Below the pieces are notes generated by a model. That model was not told the origin of the DNA, searched no databases, and saw only the letters and a list, made by a program, of their open reading frames with translations. This document shows positions 1 through 5,467 of a stretch of 9,896 nt of DNA, in pieces. The position numbers and the translations under genes are program-made. Positions within the stretch are counted from its first letter, which is position 1, and every line of letters begins with the position of its first letter. Origin of the DNA: Gammaproteobacteria bacterium (GTDB lineage Bacteria; Pseudomonadota; Gammaproteobacteria; CAJXQU01); assembly GCA_026984275.1 (NCBI GenBank), contig JALSSM010000315.1:1-9896 (forward strand), written 5' to 3'.

Positions 1-482
1 GTTGATATCGCTCTGGAACAATGTGTCTTCACACTCCCCTGTGAACAACCCATAATTTTTGCTGTCTGAGCCACATCATACTCCTCCCAGTATCGCAAAA
101 GAAAAGCCTGTTGTTGGCGTAGAGGCAGATTTTTTATCGCTAATTCGATATGATTTACAGCCTGCTCTCCAGTTAGTTTTCTGGCCGGGTCAAAAGCGAC
201 TGGATCAGGGAAAGACTGGACAGGATCTTCATCGTCATCATTTCTACTGAGAAAAAAGCTAAACTTTTTCCTGACAAGACTTTTTCTATGCCAGTCATTG
301 ATCCGGCTTTGCAGGATAGTATGAAATAAAGGTCCCCATTCATCTTTATTTCGATCACTATATTTTTCAACCAGTTTAAACATAGCATCTTGCACAATAT
401 CCAGAGCCTCGTCGGAATGGCCAGTGGCAAATTTTGCCATGCGATAGGCACGCTTTTCGACACTGGCCAGAAACTGTTCCAT
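1..482 (-). CDS. ECF-family RNA polymerase sigma factor (C-terminus cut by window edge)
   Basis: This frame is open from an ATG at 482 to the left edge, giving 160 residues with no stop. Residues about 5-68 resemble sigma-70 region 2, with the segment DEALDIVQDAMFKLVEKY followed by the helix ending NDWHRK. A linker with an acidic patch (NDDDEDP, about 81-87) leads to region 4 at about 105-160, where QQQAFLLRYWEEYDVAQTA and GCSQGSVKTHCSRA form the helix-turn-helix that would contact the -35 element. Full ECF factors are usually 160-200 residues, so little is missing. The start is preceded by GGAG about 12 nt upstream, a slightly long spacing. It lies 66 bp after the 11-residue-repeat gene on the same strand, so the two may be co-transcribed, with a strong stem-loop between them. 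Any anti-sigma gene would lie outside the window. The family is confident; the regulon is unknown. Confidence 0.9.
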   Translation of the reverse strand, partial: MEQFLASVEKRAYRMAKFATGHSDEALDIVQDAMFKLVEKYSDRNKDEWGPLFHTILQSRINDWHRKSLVRKKFSFFLSRNDDDEDPVQSFPDPVAFDPARKLTGEQAVNHIELAIKNLPLRQQQAFLLRYWEEYDVAQTAKIMGCSQGSVKTHCSRAIS

Positions 483-511
483 CGATAATGATCACTCCAT
501 GCTCCAGAGAG

Positions 512-540
512 TAGCCTGGGGTTGAGATAACCCCAGGCTA
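512..540 (-). terminator. 12-bp stem-loop between repeat gene and sigma gene, no U-tract
   Basis: A perfect inverted repeat pairs 512-523 with 529-540 (TAGCCTGGGGTT and AACCCCAGGCTA) around a 5-nt loop. It starts about 9 nt past the stop of the repeat gene and lies between it and the sigma factor gene. No run of T follows on either strand, so it is not a canonical intrinsic terminator. It could be a partial terminator or attenuator, or a 3' stabilising structure that makes the upstream part of the message more abundant than the sigma factor part. The structure is certain as sequence; the role is inferred. Confidence 0.5.
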
Positions 541-548
541 AAGGTTAA

Positions 549-986
549 TCAGTGGTTACCGTGATGATGACCAATTTTGTCCAGTCGGCGGTTAATACGA
601 TGGCCCTTTCGATCCAGATGACGATCTATTCTGTCGCCTCTGCGATCCAGTCTGGCATCAATCCGATCTCCTTTTCTATCTAGCTGATCATTGATTCGGT
701 CACCTCTCCTGTTAAGACGATCAGCCGCTTTATCATGTCCATGAGCTTCAGCCCAGTCAGCTTTTCTTTCAAAACGATGTTCGATCCGATCACCTCTGCG
801 ATCCAGCCTGGCATCGATTCTGTTACCACGACGATCCAGTCGATGTTCAATCCGATCACCTCGTTTATCCAGCCGATGCTCAATTCTGTCGCCTTTACGA
901 TCCAGTCTATCTTCGACATCTGCAAAGACAGGTGATGACAATACGGCGGTTACGATCAGTGTAGTAAAAAGTGTTCGTGTTTTCAT
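549..986 (-). CDS. Secreted 11-residue (hendecad) repeat protein, LDRRGDRI type
   Basis: A 145-residue protein with a clear Sec signal peptide: basic MKTR, a hydrophobic core, and likely cleavage after VFA at residue 22. Everything after about residue 28 is a tandem array with consensus L-D-R-[RK]-G-D-R-I-x-x-R. Units begin at 28, 39, 50, 61, 72, 91, 102, 113, 124 and 135. The unit at 72 is a longer 19-residue variant, FERKADWAEAHGHDKAADR. Leu at position 1 and Ile at position 8 of each unit give the 7/4 hydrophobic spacing of hendecad helices, while the Gly at position 5 is unusual for a long coiled coil. The tail is His-rich (GHHHGNH). Similar DRRGDRI-repeat proteins occur in other proteobacteria as hypothetical proteins, to my recollection; no function is established. 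GGAG sits 8 nt before the ATG but inside a predicted hairpin. Likely periplasmic or secreted. It may be co-expressed with the downstream sigma factor. Confidence 0.85.
   Translation of the reverse strand: MKTRTLFTTLIVTAVLSSPVFADVEDRLDRKGDRIEHRLDKRGDRIEHRLDRRGNRIDARLDRRGDRIEHRFERKADWAEAHGHDKAADRLNRRGDRINDQLDRKGDRIDARLDRRGDRIDRHLDRKGHRINRRLDKIGHHHGNH
552..905 (-). repeat. Degenerate 33-bp tandem repeats inside the hendecad gene
   Basis: The coding DNA repeats with a 33-bp period matching the 11-residue protein unit, interrupted once by a 57-bp unit (residues 72-90). Units are similar but not identical at DNA level: for example, versions of GCGATCCAGTCTGGCATC recur near 642 and 799. Synonymous drift between units argues for an old array kept by protein-level selection. 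Arrays of this kind can also expand or contract by slippage or recombination. Confidence 0.8.
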
Positions 987-1038
987 GTTCAGTTCTCCGT
1001 TTTTTGAATGACATCCCTACTAACGGATAAGAACTGAA
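987..1038 (-). promoter_or_regulatory. Stem-loop covering the Shine-Dalgarno of the repeat-protein gene
   Basis: In the minus-strand message, TTCAGTTCT, a TAT bulge and CCG (1038-1024) are complementary to CGGAGAACTGAA (999-988), which ends one base before the start codon. The pairing is 12 bp with a 3-nt bulge and a loop of about 24 nt. It includes all of GGAG, the only good ribosome-binding sequence for the gene starting at 986. Transcripts that begin upstream, for example by read-through from the transpeptidase gene, would carry both arms and should be poorly translated unless the hairpin opens. Transcripts starting inside 1000-1030 would lack the left arm. No convincing sigma-70 promoter is visible here. 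Confidence 0.5.
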
Positions 1039-1051
1039 TCGGTTGACACGT

Positions 1052-1543
1052 TCAGTAAATTTTTATTTTTGTTCCTGCACAAACCTGATCAAAAAGAGTG
1101 ATCACATCCTCGTTTTTCATACGCACACAGCCATGTGAACCGGGTTGTCCCATTTCTACATCGTCAGGCGATCCATGGATATAGATAAACCGTTCGTATG
1201 AATCTAACTCTCCACCTTTATTCCTGCCAGCCTCACAACCTGCAAGTCGCAATATTCTGGTTAGGATCCAGTCTCGATCAGGATTAAGTTCTCTTAGCGC
1301 CGGGTGGTAAATTTCACCCGTTGGTACCCGTCCAACAAAAACCGTATTGACAGCTTCGTTTTCACCGATCATTTCAGCAATCTCATGCAAACCTCTCGGT
1401 GTGCATTCACTGTTCATAAGTTCACCCGCGCCATTTTTTGCCGTTGATACAGAAAATTCATGCAGGATCTGATCGCCATTTTTTAACCAGAGTTTTTGTT
1501 TCTCCAAACTAATCTCAATATGGATATCAGTCTGTTTTGACAT
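1052..1543 (-). CDS. L,D-transpeptidase (YkuD) domain protein without signal peptide
   Basis: A 163-residue single-domain protein. The YkuD catalytic signature is intact: His123 in YIHGSPDD, then Ser136-His137-Gly138-Cys139-Val-Arg141, with Cys139 the expected nucleophile. Other features are TPRG (48-51), VFVGRVPTGE (68-77) and GCEAGRN (102-108), which I associate with a small proteobacterial YkuD subgroup. Family members cross-link peptidoglycan stem peptides or attach proteins to them, normally in the periplasm. Here the first residues already form the domain (DIHIEISLEKQKLWL), and an in-frame TGA lies only five codons before the ATG, so no longer form with a signal peptide is possible from this frame. 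GAAGG 9 nt upstream of the ATG is a good ribosome-binding site, placed inside the end of the peptide-binding gene, which it overlaps by 17 nt, suggesting coupled expression. Family confident; location and substrate unknown. Confidence 0.9.
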   Translation of the reverse strand: MSKQTDIHIEISLEKQKLWLKNGDQILHEFSVSTAKNGAGELMNSECTPRGLHEIAEMIGENEAVNTVFVGRVPTGEIYHPALRELNPDRDWILTRILRLAGCEAGRNKGGELDSYERFIYIHGSPDDVEMGQPGSHGCVRMKNEDVITLFDQVCAGTKIKIY

Positions 1544-3035
1544 TTTTTGTGACCTTCAGTAATCCATCATAATTTCCATCAATGGCCAATTTATAACCTC
1601 GAAGATTTTTTCTCATCACCAGAACATTATCTTCATACCATAGCGGTACATAGGGAAGCTGATCAAGTAGTCGCTGCTGGATGTCCCGGTAATACCTTGC
1701 CTGCTTGTCATTATTGGGTTCTGCTTCAGCCTTTTCGATTAAACGATCAATCTCATGATCAGAATAACGTCCACGATTTGCTCCTTCTGGCGGGACTGAA
1801 TTGCTGTGAAAAACATAACGAAAAATGTCTGGGAGTTTCAATCCAACCCAGGACAAGCTATACATTTGAAAATTTCCAGCTTTGATATCGCCATAAAACG
1901 TTCCCCAGTCATAACTCTGAATCACCAGCTCTATTCCAACCTGTTTCAACTGATGCTGGATCACTGTTGCCAATCGAATACGAAAAGGATTGTTAGATGT
2001 TTTATAAACTATTTTCAATGGATGCATATTATCGTAACCAAGTTCAGTCAATCTTCTTATCGCTTGTTCACGATCATGGTCATAGCCTTGCAAATCGGGA
2101 GCACCGGCCCAATGTTCTGGCGTCAGAATCGCATTGGCTTTGCGTGCTGTCTTTTTAAAGACATATTTAATGATCGCAGCCCTGTCGAGAGCATAGGCGA
2201 TAGCCTGACGAACCCTGACTTGCCCAACCACAGGATCCTGCATGTTAAACCCAAGATAGGAAAAGATACTTCCTCTACCTCGAATGATTTTTATTTCTGC
2301 CTGTTTTTCCAACCAGTTGATCATCTCCTGTGGTATATCACCCTGAAACAGATCCAGTTCACCGCGAACCAGTTTTAACACTCGTACGGTAGGATCCTTA
2401 ACGGTGATAAACTTTATGATTTGTTGATCTGATAATCTTTGCAGCGACAATTCTCCACTCTGTGGCCACGCACGAATTTTCATCGGGCCACTACCCACAG
2501 GAAATTGATTAAACAGGTGGTCTTTTTCCAGCAGATGAGCAGGCATAACCCCCAAAGTAAGTCGCCCCGGAAACTGTGGATCCGGTCTATTCAAATAAAA
2601 ATCTATTGTTTCTGAGTCCGGGGTTTCGATACGCTCGATCATATTCAGAGAGCTACGATGAGGAGAGGCCGTTTTTGAATCGAGTATGGATTCATAACTG
2701 ACACGAACATCTTTTGAAGTCAGTTTTTTTCCATCATGAAAAGTTCGAGAACGATCGCCCAGGGTAAAACGGTATTGTTTTGGATTGAGTTTCTCCCATC
2801 TGGCCAGAACAGGAACCACTTGGAAATTTTCATCAAAGTCCACTAACCTCGAATAGATTAATCGATTGATCCGATCCGACACGGCATCAGTAGCAAAACG
2901 TGGATCGAGTGTGACCGGATCGGTGGTTAGCCCGAAACGGATTGTTTCTGACGGTTTCTGATCTGTACATCCAGAGATCAGGAATATAAGAAAAAGAAAT
3001 AACTTTGCAAACTTACTCACGTTGGAAAACAGCAA
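1527..3035 (-). CDS. Peptide/nickel-type ABC transporter substrate-binding lipoprotein (SBP_bac_5)
   Basis: A 502-residue OppA/DppA-like extracytoplasmic solute-binding protein. The N-terminus is a lipoprotein signal with lipobox LISGC (Cys23). The domain opens with IRFGLTTDPVTLDPRFATDA, typical of family 5, and continues with TFHDGKKLTSKDV, the hinge-region segment VRVRQAIAYALDRAAII and a C-terminal QRLLDQLPYVPLWYEDN. Length fits the family (about 500-550). It should bind peptides or similar ligands in the periplasm, but no permease or ATPase genes lie nearby, so it is an orphan here and must share a transporter or act otherwise. The start is uncertain. A TTG at 3035 gives a 23-nt overlap with rlmD; a GTG at 3020 would give an 8-nt overlap and a shorter signal (Cys18). 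Neither has a strong Shine-Dalgarno, so translational coupling to rlmD is likely. It overlaps the transpeptidase gene at its 3' end, which hints at muropeptide binding, but this is inference. Confidence 0.9.
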   Translation of the reverse strand: MLFSNVSKFAKLFLFLIFLISGCTDQKPSETIRFGLTTDPVTLDPRFATDAVSDRINRLIYSRLVDFDENFQVVPVLARWEKLNPKQYRFTLGDRSRTFHDGKKLTSKDVRVSYESILDSKTASPHRSSLNMIERIETPDSETIDFYLNRPDPQFPGRLTLGVMPAHLLEKDHLFNQFPVGSGPMKIRAWPQSGELSLQRLSDQQIIKFITVKDPTVRVLKLVRGELDLFQGDIPQEMINWLEKQAEIKIIRGRGSIFSYLGFNMQDPVVGQVRVRQAIAYALDRAAIIKYVFKKTARKANAILTPEHWAGAPDLQGYDHDREQAIRRLTELGYDNMHPLKIVYKTSNNPFRIRLATVIQHQLKQVGIELVIQSYDWGTFYGDIKAGNFQMYSLSWVGLKLPDIFRYVFHSNSVPPEGANRGRYSDHEIDRLIEKAEAEPNNDKQARYYRDIQQRLLDQLPYVPLWYEDNVLVMRKNLRGYKLAIDGNYDGLLKVTKNVKTD

Positions 3036-4338
3036 TGGACTCTACATGGGTCGTGTGTGGAAACATATCCATGATCCCTGTCTTGATCATTTTATAACCC
3101 TTTTCTTTCACCAATATGCCCGCATCTCGTGCTAATGTTGCTGGATTACAGGACACATAAATTACCTGTTCGACACCCGAAAAGCTCATCTTTTCAATAA
3201 TCTCCTGTGCGCCACTACGAGCCGGATCAAGTAGAACTTTATTAAACTTTCCGGCTTCGATAGTTTGTACCTCATCTTCAGTTAGATCAGCACAGACAAA
3301 CTCAGCATTCTCAATCTGATTCCTTTGTGCGTTTTCCTGTGCGCGTTTAACCAGTCCAGCCTCACCTTCCACGCCCAGAACATAGGCAGCACGCTGAGCA
3401 ATTGAAAGAGAAAAATTTCCCAGACCACAAAACAGATCCAGTACACGATCACCTTTATTCAGTTGCATAAAGCTCAGCACCCTTGCGATCATCTCTTTAT
3501 TGATACTTGCATTGACCTGTGTGAAATCTGAAGGCAAAAACTGTAAAACAGGTTCACCTTCACCAGCTTGATAAGATAGATTTACGGTGGTTTCAGGATA
3601 GATCTGATGAACTGTATCCGGGCCTTTGGGTTGTAAATAAATCACGAATTCATGTTCTGATCCGAAAGCTTTCAATTGATCCAGATCACCCTCTGTTAAA
3701 GGATCAAGATGACGAAAGATCAGTCCTTTTTGCTGATCACCAATCGCCACTTCAATTTGTGGCAGACGCTCTTTAACAGAGAGCTGACCGATCAGTTCGC
3801 GCAATTGCAGTAAACGATGACCTACTGAAGGATGAAGAATCTCACATTTTTTCAGATCAGCAATATAGGGGCTGGCTTTCTCACGAAATCCAACCAGTAC
3901 CCCTCCTTTTTTAGGGACATGTTTTACGCCCAGTCTGGCTTTTCGACGATACCCCCAGGCCGGCGATGCCAGCGGTGGGAGAACTTCTTCTGGTTTTACT
4001 TCACCAATATGCTCAAACTGTTCCAGTAAAACAGATTGTTTATGGCTGATCTGATTTTCTGAACTTAAATGTTGCAAGCTGCATCCACCACAAAGACCAT
4101 AATGTTCACACTTCGCTTTAATACGATCCGTTGAGGCTTCAATGATTTCGACAACCTTTCCCTCATCAAACTTTCTGCGTCGGTTCGTTAACTGAAACTT
4201 TACGCGTTCTCCAGGTAATGCACCCTCAATGAATACGACTTTACCATCACAGCTCGCAACACCACGGCCTTCATGAGAAAGAGAGTCGATCACGGCTTCA
4301 ACAGGTTCGCGTGATAATCGTTTTCGTCGACGTGCCAT
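3013..4338 (-). CDS. rlmD: 23S rRNA (uracil-1939-C5)-methyltransferase RlmD/RumA
   Basis: A 441-residue protein from the ATG at 4338. The order is an N-terminal TRAM domain (about 9-68), an iron-sulfur cluster site with Cys77, Cys83, Cys86 (CEHYGLCGGC) and Cys165 (LKKCEILHP), and a C-terminal SAM-dependent methyltransferase. The latter shows the SAM loop LDLFCGLGNFSL, the DPARSGA motif, the catalytic nucleophile Cys397 in VSCNPATLARD and the general-base Glu432 in HVESIAVF. Cys397 and Glu432 are each shifted by eight from E. coli Cys389 and Glu424 as I recall them. It methylates U1939 of 23S rRNA. A TTG at 4359 would add seven residues, but it lies in the U-tract of the preceding terminator, so the ATG giving MARRRKR is preferred. 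The enzyme is normally housekeeping; overlap with the peptide-binding gene makes it the head of a three-gene cluster. No promoter fits between the terminator and this start. Confidence 0.95.
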   Translation of the reverse strand: MARRRKRLSREPVEAVIDSLSHEGRGVASCDGKVVFIEGALPGERVKFQLTNRRRKFDEGKVVEIIEASTDRIKAKCEHYGLCGGCSLQHLSSENQISHKQSVLLEQFEHIGEVKPEEVLPPLASPAWGYRRKARLGVKHVPKKGGVLVGFREKASPYIADLKKCEILHPSVGHRLLQLRELIGQLSVKERLPQIEVAIGDQQKGLIFRHLDPLTEGDLDQLKAFGSEHEFVIYLQPKGPDTVHQIYPETTVNLSYQAGEGEPVLQFLPSDFTQVNASINKEMIARVLSFMQLNKGDRVLDLFCGLGNFSLSIAQRAAYVLGVEGEAGLVKRAQENAQRNQIENAEFVCADLTEDEVQTIEAGKFNKVLLDPARSGAQEIIEKMSFSGVEQVIYVSCNPATLARDAGILVKEKGYKMIKTGIMDMFPHTTHVESIAVFQRE

Positions 4339-4357
4339 ATTTTCTTTATTCCAGATC

Positions 4358-4396
4358 AAAAAAGACGGTGACCGGACACCCGATCCGACACCGTCT
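4358..4396 (-). terminator. Rho-independent terminator after the YdbL-like gene
   Basis: On the minus strand AGACGGTG (4396-4389) pairs with CACCGTCT (4370-4363), with an inner CGGA/TCCG stem and a 7-nt loop. A run of six T (4363-4358) follows at once. It begins 27 nt after the stop of the YdbL-like gene and ends only 20 bp before the rlmD ATG, so it could also meter read-through into rlmD. Confidence 0.88.
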
Positions 4397-4423
4397 CATA
4401 ATCGCTTAGATGGATTTAATATT

Positions 4424-5065
4424 TTATTTCTGCTTCCAACCACTACCGTCATTATACCACCAGCCAGCTGGAGCATTTGCAATCCAGCGCCGGGCAAAAA
4501 GATTTCGTATTTCTCCTTCCCATTCTGGATGCTTGTTAGCAACAGCGATTTCTTTATAAAGCTGGTTACGATCACGGTTTTCTTCTGCAACAATCTGTTT
4601 TACTGTATTTCTCTGTTTCAAAGGAACGGCCTTGGCATCCCGAACAACAAGCAGTGCATTGCCCGTCATACCGACAGCACCACTGTTATAAAAAGGCACC
4701 AATTGCTGATGTCTGGCGGTCATTGATGCTTTCAGCTTATTGGTTGCTGGTGTCGAAATATCAATATTCGGTTGTGCCGCAGCAGCCACCGGGATCACAA
4801 AATTGACCAGATTCATTACCAGACCAGATTCAGAGTTTTCGACAGGTCTTAAATAAGAGGATGGGTTCTCTTCTCCAGTCTCCTCATTCTTCTGCTCCTG
4901 AGGATTACTTTCAGACTGATCTTCCCCCGTTTCCCCATAAACATCTTTAACAAACTTATCGACCGCTTTTTCAGCGGCAGCCGCCGGAAAATAGACATTC
5001 ACTGTCACACAAGCCGCCAGGAACAAACAAAATCCAAACAATGATAAATGTTTATTGATTCTCAT
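4424..5065 (-). CDS. YdbL-like DUF1318 family lipoprotein
   Basis: A 213-residue protein from the ATG at 5065. A lipoprotein signal ends in FLAAC, with Cys19 the lipidated residue, followed by VTVNVYFPAAAAEKAVDKFV. A Glu/Gln/Ser-rich low-complexity linker (about 48-77) precedes a short hydrophobic Ala-rich stretch, VNFVIPVAAAAQP. The C-terminal half matches DUF1318/YdbL: AVPLKQRNTVKQIVAEENRD, then NRDRNQLYKEIAVANKHPEW and WWYNDGSGWKQK at the end. E. coli YdbL (about 108 residues) is encoded with the envelope proteins YdbH and YnbE, linked to lipid transport between the membranes; neither partner is visible here. The start was chosen because AAGG lies 8 nt before this ATG; the GTG three codons upstream is itself part of that ribosome-binding site. 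The gene ends at a good terminator, so it is largely its own transcription unit. Confidence 0.85.
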   Translation of the reverse strand: MRINKHLSLFGFCLFLAACVTVNVYFPAAAAEKAVDKFVKDVYGETGEDQSESNPQEQKNEETGEENPSSYLRPVENSESGLVMNLVNFVIPVAAAAQPNIDISTPATNKLKASMTARHQQLVPFYNSGAVGMTGNALLVVRDAKAVPLKQRNTVKQIVAEENRDRNQLYKEIAVANKHPEWEGEIRNLFARRWIANAPAGWWYNDGSGWKQK

Positions 5066-5467
5066 ATATTTCACCTTTTAATTAGTAGCTTTATGTTACC
5101 AAGTTTCTATCTCAATGGATAAACCTCAACTTAACAGGTTTCATTTTAATGTCTAGCAATGATGACTGACAGAATATATTTTTATAAAACCTCTCACTAT
5201 GAGAATTATCAACAACTTGATCACAGTTTAACTAGAACATTATTGCTTTATTCTTGAATCTCAAGTTTTATATTGATGAACTCTTTTTTGTAACACAATG
5301 TTATTTTTATAACAGATCCATTTAAGCCTGGGAAAAACGACAATACACAATTTATTACTTTTTTGTACGATGATTGCCCTGTTAAAGTGTCTGCCTCATT
5401 TTTTACAATTGTTGTCATCAAAATCAAGTTGTATTTTTAAAGGCTCTGGAAAAAACAGGAATAAATT
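5066..5467. other. AT-rich divergent intergenic region, no gene seen
   Basis: About 400 bp between the minus-strand lipoprotein gene and the plus-strand propeller gene. No substantial ORF, tRNA or recognisable riboswitch is visible. It must hold the promoters of both genes. For the propeller gene a weak candidate is TTGTTG (5409-5414), 17 bp, TATTTT (5432-5437). For the lipoprotein gene a weak candidate on the minus strand is TTGAGA (5115-5110) with TAAAGC 16 bp on. Small AT-rich palindromes occur, such as TAACAcaaTGTTA (5291-5303) and AAACCT/AGGTTT (5121-5141); none is clearly functional. Confidence 0.5.
5072..5078 (-). promoter_or_regulatory. Ribosome-binding site that fixes the YdbL-like start
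   Basis: The minus strand reads AAAAGGTGAAATATATG. AAGG is 8 nt from the ATG at 5065, an ideal spacing, whereas the in-frame GTG at 5074 overlaps the site and has nothing suitable upstream. This supports the shorter product. Confidence 0.7.

Noticed and set aside
173..463. Minus-strand open frame of 96 codons
   Set aside because: It is a shifted frame of the sigma factor gene, whose true frame shows regions 2 and 4 from 482 to the edge.
484..492. GATAATGAT, a half match to a Fur box, just upstream of the sigma factor start
   Set aside because: Only one half of the 19-bp site matches; the other half does not, so iron control is not supported.
552..905. CRISPR-like appearance of regular 33-bp repeats
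   Set aside because: The repeats are directly tandem with no unique spacers, and they are in frame with an exported protein.
680..935. Open frames on both strands within the repeat gene
   Set aside because: They are alternative readings of the 33-bp repeats; only the frame 986-549 has a signal peptide, a ribosome-binding site and a coherent repeat.
1806..2378. Plus-strand open frame of 190 codons
   Set aside because: It lies antisense to the well-supported peptide-binding gene and has no recognisable domain.
5205..5230. TTGATCACA, resembling part of a CRP site, in the AT-rich gap
   Set aside because: The matching TGTGA half at the required distance is absent.
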